Assembly: GCA_009911065.1 (NCBI GenBank)
Contig: QXWR01000034.1
Coordinates: forward strand, 1-56,281
Length of the DNA stretch: 56,281 nucleotides
From: Clostridiaceae bacterium
GTDB taxonomy: Bacteria; Bacillota; Clostridia; Lachnospirales; Lachnospiraceae
Direction: 5' to 3'
Both the position numbers and the translations under genes were made by a program. Under the pieces are notes generated by a model. The model was not told the DNA's origin and did not search any database. It saw nothing but the letters and a program-made list of their open reading frames with translations. This document shows, in pieces, positions 25,766 through 34,802 of the stretch; position 1 is the stretch's first letter; every line of letters begins with the position of its first letter.

Positions 25766-26392
25766 TTATTCCTCCCCGGCCTGCGCTGCTCTTTCTTCGG
25801 CCTCTGCTTTTGCTTCCTCTCTTGCCTTCTGCACTTCCGGTGACTGGTCAAGGGCATAGTCCCTGGCTGCGTTAAAATCCAGTATCTGCAGAAGCTCCTC
25901 GTCTGTCAGTTCCCGGTCAGGCAGGTAGAAGCAGCCGGTATCCTTCGTATAGGCCAGTGTATCCCCGTCCGGCACCTGGCTTTCATTCTCCACCAGGGTC
26001 AGCGTGTTCTCCGGGAACATGCCATTCTCGTACTCCTGTCGGAGGGCATCCATCCGTTTCCTTTCCTCCCTCGTATATTCCCTGCTGAACTGGTCTGCAT
26101 GGATCTGTTGGCTTTGGATCATGTCCTCCGTTGCCTCCACCTCTGCCCTGGGAATCGCCTCCATCCTTGCCCTCACCAGGTTGCTGATTGCCGCATAGGA
26201 AGGAATGGACACCGCACCGAAGACCAGCATGAAGGCTGCCGCCGACATTGCCATCCTCTTAAAGCTGTTCCGTCTGTAGGTTCCGTCTGCCATCTGTGTT
26301 CTTACATTCATGATAATTTCCTCCTGCATATTTTCTTTCATGTGTACCTGTTTTAAAGCATGTCTCAGCTGTCCGCCATTCATCTCACTCAT
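25766..26392 (-). CDS. Transmembrane anti-sigma factor
   Basis: About 208 residues. A short cytoplasmic part (LRHALKQVHMKENMQEEIIMNVRTQM) is followed by one membrane helix (about 47-68) and a charged extracytoplasmic domain ending in an EEAKAEAEERAAQAGEE tail. It overlaps the ECF sigma gene (AGGAGG lies in the sigma coding end). This is the standard arrangement for a membrane anchor that holds the sigma factor inactive. I start at the ATG 10 bp after AGGAGG; a TTG 6 bp earlier is possible. Confidence 0.8.
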   Translation of the reverse strand: MSEMNGGQLRHALKQVHMKENMQEEIIMNVRTQMADGTYRRNSFKRMAMSAAAFMLVFGAVSIPSYAAISNLVRARMEAIPRAEVEATEDMIQSQQIHADQFSREYTREERKRMDALRQEYENGMFPENTLTLVENESQVPDGDTLAYTKDTGCFYLPDRELTDEELLQILDFNAARDYALDQSPEVQKAREEAKAEAEERAAQAGEE

Positions 26393-26856
26393 CTGCAATA
26401 TTCCTCCTTCCAGGTAGTCCGAAACTGCTCCCTTCCACGCTGCAGCCTCTTTTTGACCGCATGCTCTGTAATTCCCAGGATACCGGCAATCTCCTTTACC
26501 TGGTATCCTTCTACATAGTGGAGTACCATCACGGCCCTCTGCTTTGGGGGCATCTGGAGGAGCTCCCGCACCGCCTCCCTATCCTCCTGCCGGGATACCA
26601 GTGTGCCTGCAAGCTCCTCAATGGGCACCTTCGGGTGCCGGAATCTGAACCGCTGTATGTCCCTGCAGTGATTAGTCGCTACCTTGATCAGCCATGCCTT
26701 TTCATGCTCGCCGTCCACAAATTTCGGTTTTTTCTCCAGATATTTGCAGAAGGTCTCCTGAATGGCATCCTGGGTATCCTGTTCACTGCCGAGTATCACA
26801 ATGCAGATCCGGTACAGCATCTCGCTGTGTTTCCTTACTGCCGCTTCCAGGTCCAT
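26389..26856 (-). CDS. ECF-type RNA polymerase sigma factor
   Basis: About 155 residues. Region 2 reads LYRICIVILGSEQDTQDAIQETFCKYLEK with the AWLIKVATNHCRD segment. Region 4 reads PPKQRAVMVLHYVEGYQVKEIAGILGITEHAVKKRLQRGREQ. The start MDLEAAVRKHSEM has GGAGATGG upstream. It directs polymerase to an extracytoplasmic-stress regulon, released by the adjacent membrane anti-sigma factor. Confidence 0.9.
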   Translation of the reverse strand: MDLEAAVRKHSEMLYRICIVILGSEQDTQDAIQETFCKYLEKKPKFVDGEHEKAWLIKVATNHCRDIQRFRFRHPKVPIEELAGTLVSRQEDREAVRELLQMPPKQRAVMVLHYVEGYQVKEIAGILGITEHAVKKRLQRGREQFRTTWKEEYCR

Positions 26857-27027
26857 ATCTTTCCATCTCCTTCCTGTTCCACATCCGTGCCCGAAAATCT
26901 TTCCGGGTATCCTTTGGCTGGATGCTGTTATACTTATGACACGCAATCGGAAGACGAAAGGTGACCTTTTTGCAAAATTTTTTAAGACATGCCTTTTTTA
27001 TGAAAGAAATGCAGGAAATAAAGGTTT

Positions 27028-27085
27028 TATTTAAGAAAAACTGCCCTCTCCTGACAAGGGTTTTCTCCTTATCAAAAGAGGGCAG
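27028..27085 (-). terminator. Intrinsic terminator behind the acidic lipoprotein gene
   Basis: CTGCCCTCT (27041-27049) pairs with AGAGGGCAG (27077-27085), with an inner AAGG/CCTT. On the minus strand it is followed by TTTTTCTT. It ends the gene starting at 27765 and shields the sigma operon. Confidence 0.75.
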
Positions 27086-27093
27086 GCAATGGT

Positions 27094-27765
27094 TCAGGCC
27101 ACTTTTACAATACAAATCTGGGCTGCTTTCAGTCCGCTGCCGGAAGAACTTCCCCATACCTGAATGAACTGGCCGGATGCCAGGTCTGACGCTGTTGCTG
27201 CTGACATTTCAGATCTGGCCCCTCCATCGTAGATTGTTTTTATAGCAAACAGGGTATTTTCATCGTATGTAACCGCAATCTTGTTAAACTCCGAATCATC
27301 CCCGCTGCCAGGAGACACTACGATATCACCTCCATTATCTGATTTTTCTGTAATGGCCTCTACCACGGTAAGCTGCCCATCCTTCAGCTCTTTGATATCC
27401 CCTTCCAGATTGGGAGTACTGTCCACCCATTCTGCAGATGTGCCAGACATACTTTGACTTTGTGCTTCCGGCTGTTCTTTCTGTGTGCTGTCTGTTCCCT
27501 GACTGCTGCTTTCACCGGATTGCGGTTCCGGTGAGGCTTCCGGTGACTCCAGTTCATTCCCGATGTCGGTTCCTTCTGCATCCGCTTCCGGTTCCGGAGC
27601 AGAAACATCGTCCTCTGTATCATCCTCCGGGATCGGTTCTCCCTGAACCACCTGTGGTTCCTGGGTATCTGATGCTTCCTCCTTCTTTCCACAGGCACAT
27701 ACCGCAAGGCTCAGGATGCACAGCACCCCTGTCAATAAGATCATTTTTCCTGTTTTCCTTTTCAT
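27094..27765 (-). CDS. Acidic low-complexity lipoprotein
   Basis: A 223-residue lipoprotein with lipobox AVCAC. Residues 28-110 are a Glu/Pro/Ser-rich spacer (EPQVVQGEPIPEDDTEDD...), which suits a tether through the cell wall. A small C-terminal domain follows (about 118-223: LEGDIKELKDGQLTVVEAI, DSEFNKIAVTYDENTLF, SGQFIQVWGSSSGSGLKAAQICI). Function unknown. GAGGAG lies 7-8 bp from the start. Confidence 0.7.
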   Translation of the reverse strand: MKRKTGKMILLTGVLCILSLAVCACGKKEEASDTQEPQVVQGEPIPEDDTEDDVSAPEPEADAEGTDIGNELESPEASPEPQSGESSSQGTDSTQKEQPEAQSQSMSGTSAEWVDSTPNLEGDIKELKDGQLTVVEAITEKSDNGGDIVVSPGSGDDSEFNKIAVTYDENTLFAIKTIYDGGARSEMSAATASDLASGQFIQVWGSSSGSGLKAAQICIVKVA

Positions 27766-27900
27766 GTTGCTCTCCTCTCATATAAAATTCCATCCACAGT
27801 TTATCCAGTATTTCTGCGGATTTTTGTCCATTCTATCAGAGTAGTCTCTAAAAAGCCTCTAAAACATCTTAAAAAAGAATGAACTTAATTTATTATTGCT

Positions 27901-27993
27901 CCATTAACCGATTTTGAGAAGATGTTTGTTTTCAGCCCTTCCCAAAATCGGTCAATGGCAGTAAAATTGACAGAAAAGGATAAAATCAGAAAC
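27901..27993. repeat. Inverted pair of the dispersed repeat (copies B and C)
   Basis: Positions 27901-27921 and 27938-27958 pair at 19 of 21 bases around a 16-bp loop. The right copy continues (AGTAAAATTGACAGAAAAGG) with homology to copy D at 38.2 kb. It lies between the divergent lipoprotein and EFR1 genes, where both promoters must be. Confidence 0.65.
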
Positions 27994-28041
27994 CATGGTG
28001 CAGGGACGTGGTCATTACTCCAATTTTGAAAGGGAAAATAT

Positions 28042-28830
28042 ATGACAGGTATCTATTTAAGCGGAACGGGAAACACAGAACATTGTATCAAAAAGCTGCT
28101 TTTTTTACTGGATAAAACTGCGCAGGCAGTTCCGATGGAGCAGAAAGACGCGGTACATTTATTATCACAGCATGACTTTATCGTTTTTGCATATCCTGTT
28201 CAGTTTTCAAACGTTCCCATCATGGTAAAAGATTTTATCAAAAGCCAGCCGGATCTTTGGAAGGGTAAAAAAATACTTTGCGTTGCCACTATGGGATTGT
28301 TCAGCGGAGACGGCGCAGGCTGCTCGGCACGGCTGCTCAAAAAGTATGGTGCAAAAATCGTCGGCGGTTTCCATATCCGTATGCCTGATTCTGTCTGTGA
28401 TGTAAAGCTGCTGAAAAAAACCTTTCAGGAGAACCGGGAAATCATCCGGAAAGCAGACAGAAAGATTGAGAAATGCGCAGAGGAAATCAGGAAAGGCAGG
28501 TATCCCAAAAACGGCCTGCATCTTTATAACCGAATCGCCGGATTACTCTGCCAGCGTTTGTGGTACTACAGCAAAACCAAAAGTTACTCAGATCAATTAA
28601 AAATCAGTAATGCCTGTACAGGCTGCGGGCTTTGTACCCGGCTCTGCCCGGCAGACAACCTTACCCTGAAAAATGGAAAAGCGGCTGCCGGAAAACACTG
28701 TACCATGTGTTACCGGTGCATCAGTTCCTGTCCGGCAAGGGCAATTACATTACTGGGACACACAGTCATTGAGCAGTGCCGCTATGATAAATATATCCAA
28801 AACGAGAAAAAGAACGAGCCTTTAAAATGA
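28042..28830 (+). CDS. EFR1-family flavodoxin-ferredoxin protein
   Basis: A 262-residue electron carrier. An N-terminal flavodoxin-like domain opens with GIYLSGTGNTEHC, the FMN-phosphate loop. The C-terminal part holds two 4Fe-4S clusters (CTGCGLCTRLCP and CTMCYRCISSCP). This pattern defines EFR1 proteins, which shuttle electrons in anaerobes. Followed 33 bp later by a GyrI-like gene on the same strand. Confidence 0.9.
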   Translation: MTGIYLSGTGNTEHCIKKLLFLLDKTAQAVPMEQKDAVHLLSQHDFIVFAYPVQFSNVPIMVKDFIKSQPDLWKGKKILCVATMGLFSGDGAGCSARLLKKYGAKIVGGFHIRMPDSVCDVKLLKKTFQENREIIRKADRKIEKCAEEIRKGRYPKNGLHLYNRIAGLLCQRLWYYSKTKSYSDQLKISNACTGCGLCTRLCPADNLTLKNGKAAAGKHCTMCYRCISSCPARAITLLGHTVIEQCRYDKYIQNEKKNEPLK

Positions 28831-28863
28831 AATGAAACATAAAGCGAAGGGAGTAACAAATCA

Positions 28864-29325
28864 ATGAAAATCGAAACATGTGAAAAAGAATCCTTTGTTG
28901 TCATCGGAAAAGAAGGGGCGACAACGGACGGAGCCGGCTTTATTCAGAAGTTATGGGATGAGGCGAATTCCCATTTTGGAGAAATCGCACATCTGGCAAA
29001 GAAAGATGAAGATGGGAACATCAGCGGAATATGGGGCGCAATGTCTGACTTTTCCCGTTCCTTCCAGCCCTGGGAGGGCTTTCAGAAAGGGCTTTACCTT
29101 GCAGGGGTAGAGTGTAATGAGGATGCAAAAGCCCCCGATGGCTGGACAAAGTGGGTGATACCCGGCTATGAGTATATTTATGTGGAACGTGAAAATGATA
29201 ATACCTTTTCAGAAGTAATCCAATATATGAAAGGCAATGGTATTGCTCTGGCGGGCGCAGTCCATGATTTTACCTGTCCACAGACCGGGAAAGGGTATAT
29301 ATTTTTTCCCATAAGGAAGCTGTAA
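28864..29325 (+). CDS. Stand-alone GyrI-like (effector-binding) protein
   Basis: A 153-residue single-domain protein of the GyrI/BmrR effector-binding fold (FVVIGKEGATTDG, GIWGAMSDFSRSFQPWEGFQKGLYLAGVEC, WTKWVIPGYEYIYVE, GYIFFPIRK). Such proteins bind small hydrophobic or charged molecules and act as drug sponges or hydrolases. It lies in a run of four small plus-strand genes. Confidence 0.82.
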   Translation: MKIETCEKESFVVIGKEGATTDGAGFIQKLWDEANSHFGEIAHLAKKDEDGNISGIWGAMSDFSRSFQPWEGFQKGLYLAGVECNEDAKAPDGWTKWVIPGYEYIYVERENDNTFSEVIQYMKGNGIALAGAVHDFTCPQTGKGYIFFPIRKL

Positions 29326-29352
29326 AAAAGAGAATTTGAGGAGGAAAACAGA

Positions 29353-29820
29353 ATGAAATCTATCTGCGGAATTGATTGTACGAACTGTGAATTATGCAGC
29401 ACTTGTAACGGATGTGCAGCAACAGAAGGGCAGCCTTTTGGGGCGGAATGCCTTGTTGCACAGTGCTGTAAAAAAGGGAAAACATCGTTAAGCGAATTAA
29501 AAGAAAAGCTGATTGTGGCCTTCAATACGCTGCAGATTCCAGATATGGAAGAAGTAACAGAGCTGAATGCGCTGAAAGGTTCCTTTGCGAACATTGAATA
29601 TACCCTTCCAAACGGCCAGACCGTAAAGTTTTGGGATGATAACAGGATTTATTTAGGGAATCAGCTTCATAAAAAGGACAGCGACAGATGTTATGGAATT
29701 ATCGCTGATGAGAAATATCTCATGGTGTCTGAGTACAGCGGCTATGGAACTGATGCGGAAATAATTGTATTCAAACGTTGGAATAAGATAGAGAAAAGCG
29801 GAATGATTGAAAGAGTGTAA
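29353..29820 (+). CDS. Small protein with DUF3795-like cysteine cluster
   Basis: A 155-residue protein. Residues 4-45 carry closely spaced cysteines (CGIDCTNCELCSTCNGC, then CLVAQCCKKG), as in the DUF3795 family, probably binding zinc or an Fe-S cluster. The remainder is a beta-rich domain (SFANIEYTLPNGQTVKFWDDNRIYLG). Its partner is the GyrI-like gene 27 bp upstream. Confidence 0.75.
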   Translation: MKSICGIDCTNCELCSTCNGCAATEGQPFGAECLVAQCCKKGKTSLSELKEKLIVAFNTLQIPDMEEVTELNALKGSFANIEYTLPNGQTVKFWDDNRIYLGNQLHKKDSDRCYGIIADEKYLMVSEYSGYGTDAEIIVFKRWNKIEKSGMIERV

Positions 29821-29825
29821 TATAA

Positions 29826-30065
29826 ATGATTTCTGCAATTTACAATAAACAAAGCATTAGAAAATTCATAGATAAGCCAATATCCCAAGAAGATATTATA
29901 AACAATGGAATGAAAGCGTCTTCTTCAAAAAACAGGCCGCCATGGAACTACACTGTTGTTAACTCTTGGGAGAAAGGGCTGCGGTTTCATCAAAGTTCGG
30001 TGTATTTGGTCGGTCATTCATGGGGGAGCATTCTGGGACTGCGCTTTGTCCAGGCAGGTTGTTAA
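29826..30065 (+). pseudogene. Chimeric fossil: nitroreductase start joined to alpha/beta-hydrolase elbow
   Basis: Residues 1-43 read AIYNKQSIRKFIDKPISQED...KNRPPWNYTVV, the FMN-binding start of a nitroreductase. Residues about 57-77 read SVYLVGHSWGSILGLRFVQ, the nucleophile elbow (GHSWGS) of an alpha/beta hydrolase. Neither domain is complete. The 79-residue frame is best read as two gene remnants joined by a deletion. It starts 6 bp after the DUF3795-like gene. Confidence 0.65.
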
Positions 30066-30170
30066 ACACAAGGGTTCTCTCTATGGAAGAACAAATTATA
30101 ATAATTTAGTGCATCTTAATGCTATCAGGTAAAGACGACAAATCGGGGGTTGCAGAAGGGAAATTACAAC

Positions 30171-30629
30171 ATGGAAATAATCGCATATGAAATGAAATAT
30201 ATAAAAGATGACATTGAAAAAAGCAATATCTTGTGTATTCCTTTTGAGCAAAAGTATTTTCAACAATACATGAAAATATATAATACTTGCTTTTATGAAA
30301 TGCGAAAATTTCTTGCTATTGAGCCGTATAATTTTTTGAATGATTATAAACAAGTTCGTGAAAAAAGTAAGGATATTTTCTTGCTTGTAAGTGGGGAAGA
30401 AATTATTGGTTCTATTGCCTGTTATGGAAACGAAATAGACGATTTGATCGTCAATAAGGAATTTCAAAACAGGGGATATGGAAAACAACTTTTATTATGG
30501 GGAATGAACCATATTCGCCAAACCAGTAATGAGCCTATTGTGTTACATGTTGCTAAATGGAATGATAAAGCTTTCATGCTGTACAAAAAAGCAGGATTTG
30601 TTCTTACAAATACCGTGAGAGTACGTTAA
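30171..30629 (+). CDS. GNAT acetyltransferase
   Basis: A 152-residue N-acetyltransferase with the acetyl-CoA loop VNKEFQNRGYGKQLLLWG and C-terminal AFMLYKKAGF. I start at the ATG preceded by AGAAGGG; a TTG seven codons earlier with GGGGG upstream is possible. Clearly AT-rich relative to the genes around it, so probably a separate acquisition. Substrate unknown. Confidence 0.82.
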   Translation: MEIIAYEMKYIKDDIEKSNILCIPFEQKYFQQYMKIYNTCFYEMRKFLAIEPYNFLNDYKQVREKSKDIFLLVSGEEIIGSIACYGNEIDDLIVNKEFQNRGYGKQLLLWGMNHIRQTSNEPIVLHVAKWNDKAFMLYKKAGFVLTNTVRVR

Positions 30630-30778
30630 ATTTCAGTTTATCGGTAATTTATGCAGAACAAGAAATTGAAATCTTGTACAGATGGGGATTATGCAGAAAA
30701 GAAGATAGCCTTTTAAGCAATCACCTAAACTAATAGGGTGGTTAATTTTGTTTAATAAAGCAAAGGAGGACGCAGGCT

Positions 30779-31675
30779 TTGAATGTACATAAAGGCAGGA
30801 AGAGTATTACACAAAGACCATTTCGTATTTTAGCAGACTGCGAAAGAATCTATCAGTTTTTGATTGAAATTTATGAGAGGGACTGGAGAAACGGCGTACC
30901 AGCCCCCTTTTTTGAATACGCATACGCATCATTTTCTTACTGGATGGATATCTCCTATTCTTACAAAAACCGCATCTGGGAATGCAATGGAGAAATCGTG
31001 GCGTTCTGCTTTTATGAAAATCCGGTGACAGACATTTATTTCTGCCTGAAACTCGGATATGAAAAGCTGGCATCCGAAATGGTGCAATACGCTGATGAAA
31101 ATATGTTTACAAACAAAGAAGGCATTCAATTTATTTTCTTCGGCGGACAGGATGCATTGATGCGTTATGCACAACAGCTGGGATACCATAAGAAGTACGA
31201 GCGTTGGGATATGCAGTATGATTATACAGATGAATTGGATTTTCCGCTGCCGGAAGGTTTTCACTTTGTAAACCCCCAGGACATTGACAGGACAAACGTG
31301 GGCAAATGCTGTTTTAAAGGTTTTGACCATGAGCAGTGTGAAGGTCCGTGGAATCATCAGTATGAGCAGCACAATTATATACTGAGCACCGCGCCGCACG
31401 CAACGCCGGAACTGGATGTGGTTATTGCAGATGAGTCGGGAGAATATGCCTGCTATGCAGGGATGTGGTGGACACCTGAAAATCGCCTGGCATACATGGA
31501 ACCTCTCTGCACCATTCCTGAATACCGGCATAAAGGTCTTGCGGCGGCGGCATTATCTGAAATGTATCGGAAAACCAAAGCATTAAGCGCAACACATATG
31601 ACAGGCGGTTCCGGCAGATTTTATCAAAAAACAGGATTCCAAAATGCCGTAAAATGGACATTCTGGGAAAAATAA
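30779..31675 (+). CDS. GNAT acetyltransferase, double-domain type
   Basis: A 298-residue protein starting at TTG with AGGAGG upstream. The N-terminal half is GNAT-like and degenerate. The C-terminal half (about 150-298) holds the working motif LCTIPEYRHKGLAAAALSEMYRKT and RFYQKTGF. A decayed copy lies at 37577-38163. The pair shows local duplication followed by loss of one copy. Confidence 0.8.
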   Translation: MNVHKGRKSITQRPFRILADCERIYQFLIEIYERDWRNGVPAPFFEYAYASFSYWMDISYSYKNRIWECNGEIVAFCFYENPVTDIYFCLKLGYEKLASEMVQYADENMFTNKEGIQFIFFGGQDALMRYAQQLGYHKKYERWDMQYDYTDELDFPLPEGFHFVNPQDIDRTNVGKCCFKGFDHEQCEGPWNHQYEQHNYILSTAPHATPELDVVIADESGEYACYAGMWWTPENRLAYMEPLCTIPEYRHKGLAAAALSEMYRKTKALSATHMTGGSGRFYQKTGFQNAVKWTFWEK

Positions 31676-31722
31676 TGTATAAGGACTGCTTAATTTATTG
31701 AACTTTTGCATGATCCACACAA

Positions 31723-31765
31723 CAAAACGGACGCATCACATCAGTTAGTCGATACGCCCGTTTTG
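31723..31765. terminator. Bidirectional terminator between convergent genes
   Basis: CAAAACGG (31723-31730) pairs with CCGTTTTG (31758-31765), and the pairing can extend inward through the next few bases. It lies between the convergent GNAT (plus) and secreted-domain gene (minus). T- and A-rich flanks serve both directions, though the T runs are short. Confidence 0.55.
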
Positions 31766-31788
31766 CTTTCCCATATATGGCATCCGCC

Positions 31789-32334
31789 CTAATTTAGTTT
31801 CGCCAGGTTTTCATTCATCTTTTTCAGGATAGAATCCTTTTGGTCTGATGTTACGGTCTTATCTTTTACGGCCTGGTCCAAAAGCTTTGTTACATCCTCA
31901 ATATCCTTTTTATAGTTTTCCGCTGTCAGTTCCTCTGCGCTCTTTACCAGATCCGGCCTCATAACAATCGTCGGATTGAAGGCAACGATGGTAGTTTCTG
32001 TGGATACGGTAAAAGCGCCTTTGTAAATGACAAATTCACCTTTTCCGTTATCCGCCTTCAGTTTGGCCAGGTCCGCTTCCATGGCCTTGACATCGGCATG
32101 GTCTGCGCCCATATATTTTTTAATCTGGTTGATGGATTCCTCGTATTCTTCCGGGGTATAAAGCTCAAAAAGCCCTCCCAAAGTAGGATCCTCCGCCGGG
32201 TTCTGAACTTCCTGGGCCCAAACCGTGGATACCTGCGGGGCAGACACTGCTCCATAGGCAGTCTGTCCGGCAGCCATAAGCATAAGACACATGATTCCTG
32301 AAGCTGTAAGGTTTCTCTTTGTACGATGGAACAT
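31789..32334 (-). CDS. Secreted protein equal to the sensor domain of a neighbouring BlaR1-type protease
   Basis: A 181-residue protein with a signal peptide (about residues 1-30, cleavage near TAYGA). The mature part from DPTLGGLFELYTPEEY to the end aligns at well over half identity with residues about 320-451 of the M56 protease at 36122-37477, including a near-identical block around GKGEFVIYKGAF and FNPTIVMRP. It has no protease or membrane part, so the same domain exists free and fused. The promoter carries a double BlaI-type operator. Inference: ligand, decoy or reporter for the M56/BlaI pathway. Confidence 0.8.
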   Translation of the reverse strand: MFHRTKRNLTASGIMCLMLMAAGQTAYGAVSAPQVSTVWAQEVQNPAEDPTLGGLFELYTPEEYEESINQIKKYMGADHADVKAMEADLAKLKADNGKGEFVIYKGAFTVSTETTIVAFNPTIVMRPDLVKSAEELTAENYKKDIEDVTKLLDQAVKDKTVTSDQKDSILKKMNENLAKLN

Positions 32335-32393
32335 GGTATAAATCCTTTCTTTTTATTATTTTATCTTCACAGGTGCGCACCTTTTGAAAAAGA

Positions 32394-32452
32394 TAGACTA
32401 CTATGATAGTCTGTCTAAACAATAGACTATCATAGTAGTCTAAATGCGTCAA
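32394..32452 (-). promoter_or_regulatory. BlaI-type promoter with double operator for the secreted protein
   Basis: Two inverted 19-bp arms (32394-32412, 32424-32442) surround an 11-bp loop. Each contains ACTA-CTATGA-TAGT. On the minus strand TTGACG (32447-32452) and TAGTCT (32424-32429) are 17 bp apart, so the operator covers the -10. The operator at 35691 ahead of the second blaI has the same ACTA-6-TAGT core with one base different (CTGTGA). Confidence 0.75.
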
Positions 32453-32602
32453 CGAATATTTTCTGACGAATCTCTTAAGAATTCCGATTACAGCCCGGAC
32501 GGATGATGGATATTACGACCTGCCACTGATCGGGAAAAGACTTTCCTATTATCCGCCATAAATAGGTTAATATTTTTTCCGTATGGTCGGACGAATCTCA
32601 CT

Positions 32603-34792
32603 TTATCGCTCGTCCATGCCCTCAAACTGCACTTGATTTTCATCAATTGTGATTGTGATTAGATCGGTACTATATTCATCAGCCAAAGAAACCATTTTCG
32701 TTACGACATCGTGCTCGGTCAGCGTCAGCAAATCATCCAGTGGGGTTTCATCCCAAAAGGCTTCTATGGCACTGACGATACCGCCGATAGCGTAATCACG
32801 CTCGCCAATCGTCAAGCGATCTTTGTCTGCGATGTGATAGGAAAACTGATACCACAAATTACACCAAGCGCCATAGCCCCCGTCTTCCGTATCTTTTGAA
32901 AGGATGGTTCCGGCAAACCACGGATCTTCCTCCGGGCGTCCGGTATTCAGGCTTTGTATCATACGGAAATTTTCTTCACCGGAAAGCGTCCTCGTCAACG
33001 TCACAAAAGCACGTTCCTCCGCCGAGAGTTCCACCCGATAATCATTTCGTGCGGCATCCTCCCCAATCCGATCCCATCCGTCAAGGTTTTCGTTGGCCCA
33101 TTCCAGCAAGGCAGCATTAAAATCGGCCACAGTCATCTGTTGGTAATTGGGGGTTTTGAGAGCCAATAGTGAGGCATACTCCTCGCTTGTGCCATATCCG
33201 TACTGGCGCGGCTCTTGTTCATTGAAGCCGGGATCATCGGTACTGGCGGGCAGGGTATCTACATAGCCAGAAAGCGGCATAAACCAAAATTGAATGGAAA
33301 GTTGTAGGCATTTAAGGCTGTGCGCCTGGGCAATGCCCTCAATTTTTGATTGAAGCGCCGCCGTCTGATCTCCTTGGAGTTCTTTCAAAGACATTCCCTG
33401 TAAAAGCGCTGGCATGGCATTTGCAACGCCGAGCCGCGCATCGTTGTACTCCCGGACGGTCAGCGTGTCTGCATCCAGTATCGTCATCGTGAGTTGATAT
33501 TCCAGTGTCGCGTTGTCTGATGCCTCATAATTTGTCGTTGCATAGCCGCCGAAGTCTCTTTCCTGCCATCTTTCGGCAATAAGCGGTTCTAACACATTAA
33601 ACAGGAATGAGGCGGTTTCATTGTTGTCTTTCCTATCATAAAGCGTTTGGTCCTGTGAAAAACGCTCCAGAAGCTCTCTATATTCGACTGTATCAATCAA
33701 TTCAAAAATCTGTGTCCGAAACTCGGAAACGGTCATATCCTCATAACCGTCAAGCTGTAACGCAAACAGCTTGTTATACTCTTCATCGGTAAAGCCAGTA
33801 TTGGGAACAGGGCTTAACCGATTATTTCCTGCTGCGGCAGAGGTGGCAAAAGCAACCATGACTCCAGCAACCAAAACAACCGCAACACATGTGGCAATCA
33901 ACGATGTTTTCTTGATTTTCATAATAGCGGTCACTCTTTCTTCAATGGCGTTTTTGCTAAAGCTGTTACATAGCGGGGTCAGACCGCTTTTTGTTTCCTC
34001 CATACTGATAAGCATCCGCGCATAAATCGACTTGTTTCCCGTTCCAAAAAGCCGAACAACCACCTCATCACAGGAAAGTTCAATATCACGGTTTGCCAGG
34101 ATATACATAGCCCATACCAACGGATTAAACCAGTGGATGCAGAGTGCAACAACCAAAACCAGCTTCGTGAAAGCGTCAAAACGCCGGATATGAACATACT
34201 CATGGGCCAAAACGTATGGAAGCGATTTTGTATCATTCCAGTCTGTACCCTTTGGCATCAAAATCACAGGCCGGAGAAAGCCGTAGGTGAGAGGGGCGCA
34301 AATCCGGCTGGACTGCCTAATGGCGATTTGACGCTTTATTTTATGTGTAATGAGCCAGCTTTTTACAAAGTCATTCTCCACAGGCAGAGAGGTCTGAAAC
34401 TCCCGACGGCATCGGATATACGAAATTGCAAAAAACAGGAAACAGATAAGTGCGCCAACAGCCCAAATGACTGTCCATATGGAAATGGAACTTCCCGTTT
34501 CATTGATACCGGCTGTACTTGGGAGCATCGTCATAGCCTGGGTCGGAGTGACCGGGATAAAGTTTGCCACGGGGGTCTGCTGTACCGCTTGCATAGCGGA
34601 TGTCCTATGGCCTATGACCGAATAAAGGCTAAACATGGACGGTAAAGATAATGGGATCAACAAGCGCAATAGCGCAACCCCCCATAGCGCCAAAAAGGTC
34701 TTTTTCGGTAGTCTGTTAATTGCCAGCGCACGAATGACAACAATCGCTAAAATTAAAATAGCACCGGAAAAACTCATTTGCAGTAAGCTCAT
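32603..34792 (-). CDS. BlaR1/MecR1-type M56 metalloprotease with two tandem extracellular modules
   Basis: A 729-residue membrane protein. Residues 1-300 hold four membrane helices and the M56 zinc protease centre HEYVHIRRFD, with the downstream Glu-rich RDIELSCDE. A fourth helix follows near residue 300. The extracytoplasmic part has two related modules: about 330-520, opening FTDEEYNKLFALQLDGYEDMTV, and about 530-725, opening SEEYASLLALKTPNYQQMTV. There is no transpeptidase-like penicillin-binding domain. It follows blaI (first) by 10 bp. It probably cleaves that repressor when the modules sense a signal. Confidence 0.85.
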   Translation of the reverse strand: MSLLQMSFSGAILILAIVVIRALAINRLPKKTFLALWGVALLRLLIPLSLPSMFSLYSVIGHRTSAMQAVQQTPVANFIPVTPTQAMTMLPSTAGINETGSSISIWTVIWAVGALICFLFFAISYIRCRREFQTSLPVENDFVKSWLITHKIKRQIAIRQSSRICAPLTYGFLRPVILMPKGTDWNDTKSLPYVLAHEYVHIRRFDAFTKLVLVVALCIHWFNPLVWAMYILANRDIELSCDEVVVRLFGTGNKSIYARMLISMEETKSGLTPLCNSFSKNAIEERVTAIMKIKKTSLIATCVAVVLVAGVMVAFATSAAAGNNRLSPVPNTGFTDEEYNKLFALQLDGYEDMTVSEFRTQIFELIDTVEYRELLERFSQDQTLYDRKDNNETASFLFNVLEPLIAERWQERDFGGYATTNYEASDNATLEYQLTMTILDADTLTVREYNDARLGVANAMPALLQGMSLKELQGDQTAALQSKIEGIAQAHSLKCLQLSIQFWFMPLSGYVDTLPASTDDPGFNEQEPRQYGYGTSEEYASLLALKTPNYQQMTVADFNAALLEWANENLDGWDRIGEDAARNDYRVELSAEERAFVTLTRTLSGEENFRMIQSLNTGRPEEDPWFAGTILSKDTEDGGYGAWCNLWYQFSYHIADKDRLTIGERDYAIGGIVSAIEAFWDETPLDDLLTLTEHDVVTKMVSLADEYSTDLITITIDENQVQFEGMDER

Positions 34793-34802
34793 AGTTACCT
34801 CC

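Noticed and set aside
27901..27958. The inverted repeat pair as an intrinsic terminator
   Set aside because: No T run follows on either strand, and the neighbours are divergent, so no transcript should end there.
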